The translations under genes and the position numbers were made by a program. DNA of 64,000 nucleotides from Mumia sp. ZJ1417 (lineage in GTDB: Bacteria > Actinomycetota > Actinomycetes > Propionibacteriales > Nocardioidaceae). The notes beneath the pieces are model-generated. The model was not told the DNA's origin, made no database searches, and was given only the letters and a program-made list of their open reading frames with translations. This document shows positions 9,555 to 21,733 of the stretch, piece by piece. Every line of letters starts with the position of its first letter. The first letter of the stretch is position 1. The stretch spans positions 2,108,001 through 2,172,000 of the forward strand of contig NZ_CP059901.1 in assembly GCF_014127285.1 (NCBI RefSeq), given 5' to 3'.

Positions 9555-11072
9555 CTAGCGCCGGGTGAGCGCGTTGAACAGGTCCTGAGCGGTCTCGCAC
9601 TCCTCCAGCAGGCGCCCGACGTGCTCGCGCGTGCCTCGAAGCGGCTCCATGGTCGGGATCCGCTGCAGCGTGTCGCGTCCGGGGAGGTCGAAGATCACCG
9701 AATCCCACGACGCTGCGGCGACGGCGTCGGGGTAGCGCGACAGGCAGCTGCCGCGGAAGTAGGCGCGGGTGTCCTCGGGCGGCTCGGTGACAGCGCGCTC
9801 GATCTCCGCGTCGGACAGCAGGCGCTTCATGCGCCCCGACCGTACGAGGCGGTGGTAGAGGCCCTTCTCCGGGCGCAGGTCGGCGTACTGGAGATCCACG
9901 AGGTGCAGCTTGGCGTGGTCCCAGTCGAGGCCGTCGCGCTCGCGGTAGGACTCCAGTAGCGCCAGCTTGGCGACCCAGTCGAGCTCCTCACGCAGCCCCA
10001 TCGGGTCACTGCCGAGGCGCGTCAGCACCGACTCCCAGCGGTCGAGCACGTCCTTGGTCTGGCCGGCACCGAGGTCGACGGCGTCGTCGGCCTGTTCGAC
10101 GAACGCGACCGCCTTCTCGAGGTACGCCCACTGCAGGTCGAGCGCGGTGACCGTACGACCGTCGGCGAGGTTGACCGTGGTGCGCAGCGAGGGGTCGTGG
10201 GAGATGGCGTAGAGGGCGTTGATCGGCTGGGCGAGCTCGAGACCGCTGCCGAGGAACCCCGCCTCGATCATCGCGAGGACGAGCGAGGTCGTGCCGAGCT
10301 TGAGGTAGGCGGAGATCTCGGAGAGGTTGGCATCGCCGATGATGACGTGCAGGCGGCGATACTTCGACGGGTCGGCGTGCGGCTCGTCGCGGGTGTTGAT
10401 GATGGGCCGCTTGAGCGTCGTCTCCAGGCCGACGCCGACCTCGAAGTAGTCGGCACGCTGGCTGATCTGGAAGCCGCTCTCGGACCCGTCCTGCTGCCGT
10501 CCGACCCGACCGGCGCCGCACACCACCTGGCGGGAGACGAAGAACGGCGTCAGATGCTCGACGATCGCGCCGAACGGCACGTCGCGACGCATCAGGTAGT
10601 TCTCGTGGGCCCCGTACGAGGCACCCTTGTTGTCGACGTTGTTCTTGTAGAGCAGCAGCCCGGGTGATCCTGGCATCCGCGACGCGAGCTCGGCGCCGCG
10701 CTGCATGACGAGCTCGCCGGCCTTCTCCCAGAGGACGACGTCGCGCGGCGTCGTGCACTCGGGCGTCGAATACTCAGGGTGTGCGTGGTCGACGTACAGG
10801 CGCGCGCCGTTGGTGAGGATGACGTTGGCGAGCCCGAGGTCCTCGTCGGTGAGCTGGGTCGGGTCGGCGCGGTCGCGGCTGAGGTCGAACCCGCGCGCGT
10901 CGCGGAGCGGGTTCTCCTCCTCGAAGTCCCAGCGGGCGCGACGGGTCAGCCCGTGAGCGCTGGCGTACGCGTTCACGACCTGCGTCGACGCCACCATCTG
11001 GTTGGCCGTGGGCTGCCCCTTCACCGAGATGCCGTACTCGACCTCGGATCCCATCACCCGTCGCACCGTCAT
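9555..11072 (-). CDS. dop: Pup deamidase/depupylase Dop
   Basis: Dop converts the C-terminal Gln of Pup to Glu and also removes Pup from substrates. The 505-residue protein opens with [14 protein letters not shown], the nucleotide-binding strand shared with PafA, and is longer than PafA, as the family is. Further shared segments are [32 protein letters not shown] and [20 protein letters not shown]. The ATG lies 6 nt after a TAGGCT box, so it is probably leaderless. It is followed by pup after about 90 bp containing a separate promoter. Confidence 0.97.
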   Translation of the reverse strand: MTVRRVMGSEVEYGISVKGQPTANQMVASTQVVNAYASAHGLTRRARWDFEEENPLRDARGFDLSRDRADPTQLTDEDLGLANVILTNGARLYVDHAHPEYSTPECTTPRDVVLWEKAGELVMQRGAELASRMPGSPGLLLYKNNVDNKGASYGAHENYLMRRDVPFGAIVEHLTPFFVSRQVVCGAGRVGRQQDGSESGFQISQRADYFEVGVGLETTLKRPIINTRDEPHADPSKYRRLHVIIGDANLSEISAYLKLGTTSLVLAMIEAGFLGSGLELAQPINALYAISHDPSLRTTVNLADGRTVTALDLQWAYLEKAVAFVEQADDAVDLGAGQTKDVLDRWESVLTRLGSDPMGLREELDWVAKLALLESYRERDGLDWDHAKLHLVDLQYADLRPEKGLYHRLVRSGRMKRLLSDAEIERAVTEPPEDTRAYFRGSCLSRYPDAVAAASWDSVIFDLPGRDTLQRIPTMEPLRGTREHVGRLLEECETAQDLFNALTRR

Positions 11073-11078
11073 GTCGCC

Positions 11079-11084
11079 AGCCTA
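11079..11084 (-). promoter_or_regulatory. -10 box of dop (leaderless)
   Basis: TAGGCT lies 6 nt before the dop ATG on the minus strand. There is no Shine-Dalgarno sequence between the box and the start. Confidence 0.55.
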
Positions 11085-11133
11085 GCCACCGGGGGCCCCT
11101 GGCCTGGGATCACGCGCTGTCATGATGGCCGCC

Positions 11134-11661
11134 ATGGACGAGATCGTGGCCTTGTACGACACCGACGGCCTGCCCTGCGGGAGTGCTCCGCGCGCGCTCG
11201 TGCGGCGGGACAATCTGCACCACGCGGCGACGGCGGTGGTCGTGCTCGACCCCGACGGGCGGGTGTACGTGCACCGGCGTACGACGACGAAGGACGTCTA
11301 TCCGGGGATGTACGACGTGTGCGCCGGTGGCGTCCTGCTGGCCGACGAGGGCCCGTACGAGGGGGCCGTACGCGAGGTCGCCGAGGAGCTCGGCGTGTCC
11401 GGCGTGCCGCTGGTGCCGATCTTCACCGGCGCGTACGAGGACGCACACACGTCGTACGAGGCGTTCGGCTATCTCGTGGAGGGCTGGAGCGGCGAGGTGC
11501 GCTGGCAGCCCGAGGAGGTCGCATGGGGCGGCTGGATGGCGCTGGAGGAAGTCGTCGCGCGGTTGGACGACCCCGACTGGCCGCTCGTCCCCGACTCGCG
11601 CGCCCTCGTGGGCCCGTGGCTGCGCGCGAGGGCACAGTCCCCGGGACGTCATACATTCTGA
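11134..11661 (+). CDS. Nudix family hydrolase
   Basis: This enzyme would hydrolyse a nucleoside-diphosphate-linked substrate; the family of isopentenyl-diphosphate-isomerase-like Nudix proteins with TTTKDVYPGMYDVCAGG is meant. The Nudix box runs from GGVLLADEGPYEGAVREVAEELGV, with the metal-binding EEL residues intact. The ATG at 11134 is chosen because homologues start at (M)xEIV; ATGs at 11122 and 11125 are in frame. It converges on metH, and its stop codon lies inside a long inverted repeat. Its substrate is unknown. Confidence 0.85.
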   Translation: MDEIVALYDTDGLPCGSAPRALVRRDNLHHAATAVVVLDPDGRVYVHRRTTTKDVYPGMYDVCAGGVLLADEGPYEGAVREVAEELGVSGVPLVPIFTGAYEDAHTSYEAFGYLVEGWSGEVRWQPEEVAWGGWMALEEVVARLDDPDWPLVPDSRALVGPWLRARAQSPGRHTF

Positions 11662-11695
11662 GGGTGCGGAGCCCCGGAACGTATGACGTCCCGGG
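11640..11695. terminator. Long inverted repeat between convergent nudix and metH
   Basis: Perfect 15-bp arms CCCGGGACGTCATAC (11640-11654) and GTATGACGTCCCGGG (11681-11695) flank a 26-nt spacer. The left arm lies in the last codons of the Nudix gene, and the right arm ends 6 bp before the metH stop. No T-run follows on either strand, so a bidirectional hairpin terminator is likely but not certain. Confidence 0.6.
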
Positions 11696-11701
11696 CGTGC
11701 G

Positions 11702-15567
<3,866 letters not shown>

Positions 15568-15571
<4 letters not shown>

Positions 15572-16059
15572 GAGCCGCCGAGGGCCTTGCCGAGGAAGAG
15601 CGACTGAGGATCGTCCGCGTAGTAGCCGAACGGCGCGACCTCGGAGTAGCCGGCCGACCGGTAGAGCGCGATCGCCTCCGGCTGCGGCTGGCCGGTCTCC
15701 AGCACCATCGTCGTCGCCCCGGCGGCCCGCGCGGTCTCCTCGAGCCAGGCGAGGACGCGCCGCGCGTATCCCTGACCACGTACGGCCTCACGGACGTACA
15801 TCCGACGCACCTCGGCACGCCAGTCCCCGAGCATCCGCCAGCCGCCCGTGGCGACGGGCTGGCCGGAGCCGTCGTACGCCACGGCGAACAACCCGCCGGG
15901 AGCGTGGAACTCCGCAGGGTCGCTCGGGCTGACGTCATGGATGCCGTAGCGCTCGGCGTAGAGCGCCTGCACCTCGTCGATGAGGAACGTCGCATCCGCG
16001 TGGTCGTAGGGCACGACGCGGATGTCGAGTGCAGGAGTGGTGGGCGTCGTCACGGACAC
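15568..16059 (-). CDS. GNAT family N-acetyltransferase
   Basis: This is a predicted acetyl-CoA-dependent acetyltransferase of 163 residues. The acetyl-CoA-binding motif A reads [23 protein letters not shown], with the R/Q-x-x-G-x-G/A core, and is followed by [22 protein letters not shown]. Its stop overlaps the metH start (ATGA), and it begins 28 bp after the mpa stop, so mpa, this gene and metH may be cotranscribed. The acceptor substrate is not evident. It starts with GTG. Confidence 0.88.
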
Positions 16060-16087
16060 ATTGTGCGACGTCGCCCACCCCCTGCGC

Positions 16088-17848
16088 TCAGAGATATTGA
16101 CCCGTGTTGGCGACCGTGTCGATCGAGCGGCCCGGCTCGCTGCCCTGCTTGCCGGAGATGAGGGTACGGATGAAGACGATCCGCTCGCCCTTCTTGCCGG
16201 AGATCCGCGCCCAGTCGTCCGGGTTGGTCGTGTTCGGGAGATCCTCGTTCTCCTTGAACTCGTCGAGGCATGCCTGCAGGAAGTGCTGGACGCGCAGCCC
16301 CCGCTGGCGCAGCTCGAGGAAGTCCTTGATGGCCATCTTCTTGGCGCGGTCGACGATGTTCTGGATCATCGCGCCCGAGTTGAAGTCCTTGAAGTAGAGG
16401 ATCTCCTTGTCACCGTTGGCGTAGGTCACCTCGAGGAAGCGGTTCTCCTCGGACTCGGCGTACATCCGCTCGACGGTGCGCTGGATCATGCCGTTGACGC
16501 ATGCCGTCCGGTCGCCGCTGAACTCCTTGAGGTCGTCCTCGTGGAGCGGGAGGTTGGCCGTGAGGTACTTGGAGAAGATGTCGCGTGCCGACTCCGCGTC
16601 GGGACGCTCGATCTTGATCTTCACGTCGAGCCGACCGGGTCGCAGGATCGCCGGGTCGATCATGTCCTCACGGTTGGAGGCGCCGATCACCAGGACGTTC
16701 TCGAGGCCCTCGACGCCGTCGATCTCGCTCAGCAGCTGCGGGACGATCGTGTTCTCGACGTCGGACGACACCCCCGACCCGCGGGTGCGGAACAACGAGT
16801 CCATCTCGTCGAAGAAGACGATCACCGGCGTGCCCTCAGACGCCTTCTCGCGCGCACGCTGGAAGACCAGTCGGATGTGGCGCTCGGTCTCGCCGACGTA
16901 CTTGTTGAGCAGCTCGGGGCCCTTGATGTTGAGGAAGTAGGAGCGGCCCTCCTCCCCCGTCTTCGCCGAGACCTTCTTGGCGAGCGAGCTCGCGACCGCC
17001 TTGGCGATCAGGGTCTTACCGCAGCCCGGCGGACCGTACAGGAGCACGCCCTTGGGCGGCTTCAGCTCGTGCTCGATGAAGAGCTCGGGATAGAGGTACG
17101 GGAGCTCGACGGCGTCGCGGATCGACTCGATCTGACCTTGGAGGCCGCCGATGCTCGAGTAGTCGATGTCGGGCACCTCCTCCAGGACCAGCTCCTCGAC
17201 CTCGGACTTCGGCACGCGCTCGTAGACGTAGCCGGCGCGCGAGTCGAGCAGCAGCGAGTCGCCGGCGCGGAGCTTCTCGTCGCTCAGGGAGTCGGCGATG
17301 CGGGCGATCCGCTCCTCGTCGGCGTTGCCGATCACGAGGACGCGGTCGCCGTCGGCGAGCAGCTCCTTGAGCATCACGACCTCGCCGACCTGCTCGTACG
17401 CGAGAGCGGCGACGACGTTGAGCGCCTCGTTGAGGATGACCTCCTGGCCCTTCTGGAGGTCCTCGACCTCGACCGACGGGCTCACGTTGACCCGCAACTT
17501 GCGGCCTCCGGTGAACACGTCGACGGTGTCGTCGTCGTTGTGCTGGATGAACGTGCCGAAGCCCGTCGGAGGCTGCGCGAGTCGGTCGACCTCCTCCTTG
17601 AGGGAGAGGATCTGATCGCGAGCCTCGCGCAGGGTGTCGCCGAGGCGGGCGTTCTGAGCCGTCACCGCAGCGAGCCGAGCCTCGGTCTCAGCAAGCCTCG
17701 AGTCCATCGACGAGTCCAGGCGGCCGGTCGCGAGGCGCCGACGGAGATGCTCGACCTCCGCGCGGAGGTAGTCGATCTCCGCCTGCTGCTGGAGCACGGT
17801 CTGCTCGGTCTCAGGCGGACGCCGGTCGCTGTGGTCGAACTCGCTCAT
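16088..17848 (-). CDS. arc: Proteasome-associated AAA ATPase Mpa/ARC
   Basis: This hexameric ring captures pupylated proteins, unfolds them and feeds them into the 20S core. Of its 586 residues, about 15-95 form the Pup-binding coiled coil, followed by OB folds to about 225 and one AAA domain. Walker A is GPPGCGKT (272-279) and Walker [10 protein letters not shown] (342-350). The C-terminus ends in GQYL, the docking motif for the alpha ring. In this genome metH and the GNAT gene separate it from dop. It has its own upstream region of about 170 bp. Confidence 0.96.
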   Translation of the reverse strand: MSEFDHSDRRPPETEQTVLQQQAEIDYLRAEVEHLRRRLATGRLDSSMDSRLAETEARLAAVTAQNARLGDTLREARDQILSLKEEVDRLAQPPTGFGTFIQHNDDDTVDVFTGGRKLRVNVSPSVEVEDLQKGQEVILNEALNVVAALAYEQVGEVVMLKELLADGDRVLVIGNADEERIARIADSLSDEKLRAGDSLLLDSRAGYVYERVPKSEVEELVLEEVPDIDYSSIGGLQGQIESIRDAVELPYLYPELFIEHELKPPKGVLLYGPPGCGKTLIAKAVASSLAKKVSAKTGEEGRSYFLNIKGPELLNKYVGETERHIRLVFQRAREKASEGTPVIVFFDEMDSLFRTRGSGVSSDVENTIVPQLLSEIDGVEGLENVLVIGASNREDMIDPAILRPGRLDVKIKIERPDAESARDIFSKYLTANLPLHEDDLKEFSGDRTACVNGMIQRTVERMYAESEENRFLEVTYANGDKEILYFKDFNSGAMIQNIVDRAKKMAIKDFLELRQRGLRVQHFLQACLDEFKENEDLPNTTNPDDWARISGKKGERIVFIRTLISGKQGSEPGRSIDTVANTGQYL

Positions 17849-18018
17849 GTCGTACCTCCCGCGAAGGCCACGACACCGTCAGCCCCGGACACCGCCCGGG
17901 GTCGACCCATGGCGCGGCGTGCTGGCTCCTCGTGAGTCGACACTACCCGCACGGAGTGGCGATCCGCTCGCGTCGGCGCGCGGTTGATCAGAAAGAGATC
18001 CGAACGATGTGATTCAGG

Positions 18019-18921
18019 TCACTCGGGCAGGTCGACGGGGCGAGGTCCGGCGTAGTCGGGCCCGTACGCGCCCGGGGCGGGCCGCCGCTTCTTGGCGAGC
18101 GCACGCTGGCCGTGCGCCATCCGACGGGCGGTGACCAGGAACGCGGTGTGCCCGTTCATCGAGTGCTCCGGACGCACCGCCAGACCCTCCAGGTGCCAGC
18201 CGCGCTGCATGGTCTCCCAGGCAGAAGGCTCGGCGAACTCGCCGTGCGCGCGGATCGTCTCGACGACGCGCGACATCTGTGTCGTCGTCGCGACGTAGCA
18301 GCACAGGATGCCGCCGGGAGCGAGCAGCCGGCCCGCGAGCGCGACGTACTCCCAGGGGTCGACCATGTCGAGGATCATGCGGTCGACCTCGAGGTCGGTC
18401 TCGGCGAGGCTCTCGCCGAGCTCGCCGACCGTGAGGCGCCACGCCGGGTGGGGGCCACCGAAGAACTGCTCGACGTTGCGGGTCGCGATCTCGGCGAAGT
18501 CCTCGCGCTGCTCGAAGGACAGGACGAGACCGTCCTCACCCACCGCGCGCAGCAGGAACGTCGTGAGCGCACCCGAGCCGGCGCCGGCCTCGAGCACCCG
18601 CGCACCGGGGAAGATGTCCGCGAACGTGACGATCTGCGTCGCGTCCTTCGGGTAGATCACCGCCGCGCCGCGGGGCATCGAGGTGGTGTACTCGTGCATC
18701 AGCGGCCGGAACACGAGGTACTGGCCGCCGAGCGACGACGTGACGACAATCCCCTCCGGCTGCCCGATCAGGTCGTCGTGGGCGATCTCCCCGAACTTCG
18801 TGAAGAACTTCTTGCCCACCTCGAGTTGGATGTTGTGGCGACGACCCTTGGCATCGGTGAGGCGAACCCACTCACCGGCCGCCATCGGACCGCGGTGCAC
18901 CCCCGAGAGGCGCTCATCCAT
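18019..18921 (-). CDS. trmI: tRNA (adenine-N1)-methyltransferase TrmI
   Basis: TrmI methylates adenine 58 in the T-loop of tRNA with S-adenosylmethionine. The 300-residue protein has an N-terminal beta domain and a Rossmann methyltransferase domain with the SAM motif VLEAGAGSGALT (109-120). Other family segments are PKDATQIVTFADIFPG and DLEVDRMILDMVDPWEY. An AGGAAGG ribosome site precedes the ATG, which overlaps the site-2 protease stop by 8 bp. In many actinobacteria this gene lies beside the proteasomal ATPase, as here. Confidence 0.93.
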   Translation of the reverse strand: MDERLSGVHRGPMAAGEWVRLTDAKGRRHNIQLEVGKKFFTKFGEIAHDDLIGQPEGIVVTSSLGGQYLVFRPLMHEYTTSMPRGAAVIYPKDATQIVTFADIFPGARVLEAGAGSGALTTFLLRAVGEDGLVLSFEQREDFAEIATRNVEQFFGGPHPAWRLTVGELGESLAETDLEVDRMILDMVDPWEYVALAGRLLAPGGILCCYVATTTQMSRVVETIRAHGEFAEPSAWETMQRGWHLEGLAVRPEHSMNGHTAFLVTARRMAHGQRALAKKRRPAPGAYGPDYAGPRPVDLPE

Positions 18922-20101
18922 GGGTGTGCCTTCCTGCGTCTCGTTGCTTGCCCCCGTCGCGGACCCGCGCCGCGAAGGCGTGGTCGACGTCGCCGGTGAC
19001 GAGGACCCCGTACAGGCTCTCGCCGTCGACGACCAGGTACTCGCTCGACGGCGTCTGCTGCAGCGCGCGGATCAACGGCTCACCGGCCAGGTCCACGGGC
19101 AGCGTGAGGCCCGGGGAGAGCGTACGCGCTAGTGCTCCGACGTCGACCCACGGGCGTCGCGCCTCGGGTGTGGCGAGGACGGCGCGCTCGTCGACGACGC
19201 CGTCGATCGTGCCTGTCGGGCCGTGCACCACGATCGCGCCCGCCCCGGCCTGACGCGCCTGCTCGATGGCTTGAGCGACCGGCGTGCTGCGGGGGACGTC
19301 GACCGCCCGACGGGCGAGCCCGCGCGCGGTGAGTGACGGGAGTCCACGCTTGAGCCGAGCGGCGAGCATGGCCTGGGTCGCGCCCGTCCAGAGGAACATC
19401 GCGATCACGAAGGCGATGACGTAGTCGAGGATCGTCATGTCCCAGCCGAGCACCTCGCGTGCGAGGAACGGGAAGGCGAGCGCGAGGATCGCGATCGCGC
19501 GACCGCCGTAGCCGGCCGCGACCGTGCCCGCGTACGGGTTGCCCGTCGCCTTCCAGACGATCGCGCGGAACACCCGTCCGCCGTCGAGCGGCAGCCCCGG
19601 CAGAAGGTTGAGGACGCCGACCACGAGGTTGGCCAGTGCCAGCGCACGGAACGCGAACAGCAGCAGGCCGGAGTCGGGCAGCAGCAACGAGGCGCCCCAG
19701 GCGGCGGCGCCGACGGCGAGCGAGGTGAGTGGGCCGACGACGGCGATCCAGAACTCGCGACCAGGGGTGTCGGGCTCCCCCTCGATCTCGGTCACCCCGC
19801 CGAGGAAGTTGAGGGTCACCGAGCGCACGTCGTAGCCGAACCGTTTGGCCACCAGCGCGTGGGAGATCTCGTGCAGGAGGACAGAGAGGTAGAGGAGCAC
19901 CGCGAAGGCCAGGCCGGCGACGTACGTGAGAGCACCGAGGCCCGGGGCGATCGCCTCGATCGTGGGGGCGAGCACGAAGGCGATAAGAACCGCGACGAGC
20001 AGCCAGGAGGAGCGCACGAGAACGTCGATCCCCCCGATCTCGCCGATGCGGAAGGTCCCGGGCGGACGGTTCGGCGTGGGGGGTGTGGACGACGCGGTCA
20101 C
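18914..20101 (-). CDS. Site-2 protease family protein (M50) with CBS domains
   Basis: This is a predicted intramembrane zinc protease related to mycobacterial Rip3-type proteins. The metal site comprises HEISH (77-81) and the LDGGRVF segment with Asp173, set in about six membrane segments. Two CBS-like repeats occupy about residues 260-375 and could sense a nucleotide ligand. The start is taken at GTG 20101; a GTG at 20110 is equally possible, and a longer frame to 20251 would run into the divergent nuclease gene. It is coupled to trmI. Its substrate is unknown. Confidence 0.85.
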   Translation of the reverse strand: MTASSTPPTPNRPPGTFRIGEIGGIDVLVRSSWLLVAVLIAFVLAPTIEAIAPGLGALTYVAGLAFAVLLYLSVLLHEISHALVAKRFGYDVRSVTLNFLGGVTEIEGEPDTPGREFWIAVVGPLTSLAVGAAAWGASLLLPDSGLLLFAFRALALANLVVGVLNLLPGLPLDGGRVFRAIVWKATGNPYAGTVAAGYGGRAIAILALAFPFLAREVLGWDMTILDYVIAFVIAMFLWTGATQAMLAARLKRGLPSLTARGLARRAVDVPRSTPVAQAIEQARQAGAGAIVVHGPTGTIDGVVDERAVLATPEARRPWVDVGALARTLSPGLTLPVDLAGEPLIRALQQTPSSEYLVVDGESLYGVLVTGDVDHAFAARVRDGGKQRDAGRHTHG

Positions 20102-20135
20102 GTGTTCCACCGTATCGGGTCGTGGCACAGCCGGA

Positions 20136-20158
20136 CTGTCGGTCGGCTCGCCTAGGCT
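20136..20158 (+). promoter_or_regulatory. Candidate PafBC-type (RecA-NDp) promoter of the RecB-like nuclease
   Basis: CTGTCGGTC (20136-20144), an 8-nt gap and TAGGCT (20153-20158) match the RecA-independent damage promoter TTGTCRGTG-N8-TANNNT at 7 of 9 upstream positions, with exact spacing and a perfect -10. The ATG of the nuclease follows 7 nt later, so the transcript would be leaderless. Confidence 0.6.
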
Positions 20159-20165
20159 GACGGGC

Positions 20166-21056
20166 ATGAGGGCACAGACGGCCGAGCGCACGGTGGTGGA
20201 CGGGGTCGACGTGGTCGGGTCGCTGTCCCCGAGCCGGGCATCCGACTTCATGACGTGCCCGCTCCTCTACCGGTTCCGGGTCGTCGACCGTCTCCCGCAG
20301 GAGCCGACGGTCGAGGCGGTGCGCGGGACCCTCGTCCACGCCGTCCTCGAGGACCTGTTCGACGCGCCGGCCGCCGAGCGGACGCTGGAGCGTGCGCGGT
20401 CGCTCGTGGGCCCCGCATGGGACCGTCTGCGCGAGGTCGAGCCCGAGGTGGCCGGTCTCTTCGACGACGGGACGGCACTCGCCGCATGGCTGGAGAGCGC
20501 GGGCGAGCTGCTCAGCTCCTACTTCACCCTCGAGGACCCGCGGCGTCTCGAGCCGGCCGAGCGTGAGAAGTACGTCGAGACGGTCATCGACGGCGGGCTG
20601 CTGCTGAGAGGGTACGTCGACCGGGTGGACGTGGCCCCGACCGGCGAGGTGCGCGTCGTCGACTACAAGACCGGCCGTGCACCTCGTGAGGTGTTCGAGG
20701 CCAAGGCGATGTTCCAGATGAAGTTCTATGCGCTGGTCATGTGGCGGACGACAGGGACGATCCCGGCGCTGCTCCAGCTGATGTATCTCGGCAACGAGGA
20801 GATCCTCCGCTACTCCCCCGACGAGCACGACCTGCTTGCGACCGAGCGCAAGCTCCGCGCGCTGTGGGCGGCGATCGAGCGTGCGGCGACGACCGGCGAG
20901 TGGCGCCCCCGCAAGAGCGTGCTGTGCGGCTGGTGCGACCACAAGGCGCTGTGTCCGGAGTGGGGCGGCACCCCGCCCCCGCTGCCGGAGCGCGAGACGC
21001 TGCCGCTCGAGCCCGCGGTGCACTCTCCCGCAGAGAGCGTCGCCGACGCCGACTGA
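20166..21056 (+). CDS. RecB-family (Cas4/AddB-like) PD-(D/E)XK nuclease
   Basis: This is a stand-alone nuclease domain related to the exonuclease of RecB/AddB and Cas4. The 296-residue protein has the active site His58 (GTLVH), Asp152 (GYVDRVD), and Asp166 with Lys168 (VVDYKTG), plus the QMKFYAL motif. Four cysteines, Cys31 and Cys254/257/263 (CGWCDHKALC), are placed as in iron-sulfur nucleases. The ATG at 20166 has no ribosome site but lies 7 nt after a TAGGCT box; longer upstream frames lie over the divergent protease gene. The promoter resembles PafBC targets, which suggests a DNA-repair role. Confidence 0.9.
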   Translation: MRAQTAERTVVDGVDVVGSLSPSRASDFMTCPLLYRFRVVDRLPQEPTVEAVRGTLVHAVLEDLFDAPAAERTLERARSLVGPAWDRLREVEPEVAGLFDDGTALAAWLESAGELLSSYFTLEDPRRLEPAEREKYVETVIDGGLLLRGYVDRVDVAPTGEVRVVDYKTGRAPREVFEAKAMFQMKFYALVMWRTTGTIPALLQLMYLGNEEILRYSPDEHDLLATERKLRALWAAIERAATTGEWRPRKSVLCGWCDHKALCPEWGGTPPPLPERETLPLEPAVHSPAESVADAD

Positions 21057-21090
21057 CGGCGAGCCGCTCTCCCGGCACTCGCGAGCGCAT

Positions 21091-21122
21091 TGCAAAGAGA
21101 CCTTTGCAAAGAAACCTTTGCA
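21091..21122 (+). promoter_or_regulatory. Double overlapping operator for the ArsR-like regulator
   Basis: Two 18-bp palindromes, TGCAAAGAGACCTTTGCA (21091-21108) and TGCAAAGAAACCTTTGCA (21105-21122), share TGCA and repeat at a 14-bp period. The second covers most of the -35 box TTGCAA (21104-21109) and the spacer to the -10 box, so binding there would block RNA polymerase. Confidence 0.75.
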
Positions 21123-21132
21123 GTCGTACGGT
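21104..21132 (+). promoter_or_regulatory. Promoter of the ArsR-like regulator-MFS operon
   Basis: TTGCAA (21104-21109), a 17-nt spacer and TACGGT (21127-21132) form a recognisable promoter 7 nt before the ATG at 21140, so the message is probably leaderless. Confidence 0.6.
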
Positions 21133-21139
21133 GATCTCC

Positions 21140-21733
21140 ATGGCCACCGAACCGCACCAGGTCGTCCTCGACACTGCGGCCCTCAAGGCGCTGGCGCACC
21201 CGCTCCGTGTCCAGCTCCTCGGCGCCCTGCGCCGTCACGGCCCGTCGACGGCGACGCTCCTCGGCCAGCGACTGGGCGTCACGTCGGGCGCCGCGAGCTA
21301 TCACCTCCGCCAGCTCGCCGGCGCGGGCCTGGTCGCGGAAGACACGGCGCGAGGCAACGCGCGCGATCGGTGGTGGCGCGCGGAGCACCGCATGAGTGTC
21401 CTGGACGAGGAGGACATGGACGACGTCTCTCCCGACGACGTCGACACCTATCTCCACTCGATCGCCGCGAGCTACTCGATGCTGCTCCAGCAGACGGTCA
21501 ACGAACGTGCGACCATGCCCGAGCCGTGGCGCAAGGCGATGGACCTGAGCGACTACCTGCTCCGTCTGACTCCTGACGAAGCACGGACGCTGGATGCGCG
21601 GGTGCACGCGCTCGTGAGGGAGTACCGGTACGACGTCCCCGGTGGCAGGCATCCCGAAGGCGCCGAGCGGGTCGCCGTCGTGGTGCAAGTGCTCCCTCAG
21701 CTCGAGCGCGGCCCCGAGGACGACACGCCATGA
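21140..21733 (+). CDS. ArsR/HTH_20-like winged-helix regulator
   Basis: This is a predicted autorepressor of the MFS exporter gene that follows. The 197-residue protein begins with LDTAALKALAHPLRVQLLGALRRHG, the typical ArsR-type first helices, then TATLLGQRLGVTSGAASYHLRQLAGAGLV as the recognition region. The longer C-terminal part is of the kind seen in exporter-linked HTH_20 proteins. The start at 21140 lies just after a promoter with two palindromes. It overlaps the exporter start by 4 bp. No metal-binding cysteine motif is present, so the inducer is probably an organic compound. Confidence 0.88.
   Translation: MATEPHQVVLDTAALKALAHPLRVQLLGALRRHGPSTATLLGQRLGVTSGAASYHLRQLAGAGLVAEDTARGNARDRWWRAEHRMSVLDEEDMDDVSPDDVDTYLHSIAASYSMLLQQTVNERATMPEPWRKAMDLSDYLLRLTPDEARTLDARVHALVREYRYDVPGGRHPEGAERVAVVVQVLPQLERGPEDDTP

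Noticed and set aside
15572-16087. Cobalamin riboswitch upstream of metH
   Set aside because: metH overlaps the GNAT gene, and only 28 bp separate that gene from mpa. There is no room for the element, and no B12-box sequence was seen.
20102-20251. N-terminal extension of the site-2 protease
   Set aside because: It would cover the leaderless start and promoter of the divergent nuclease and has no conserved sequence.
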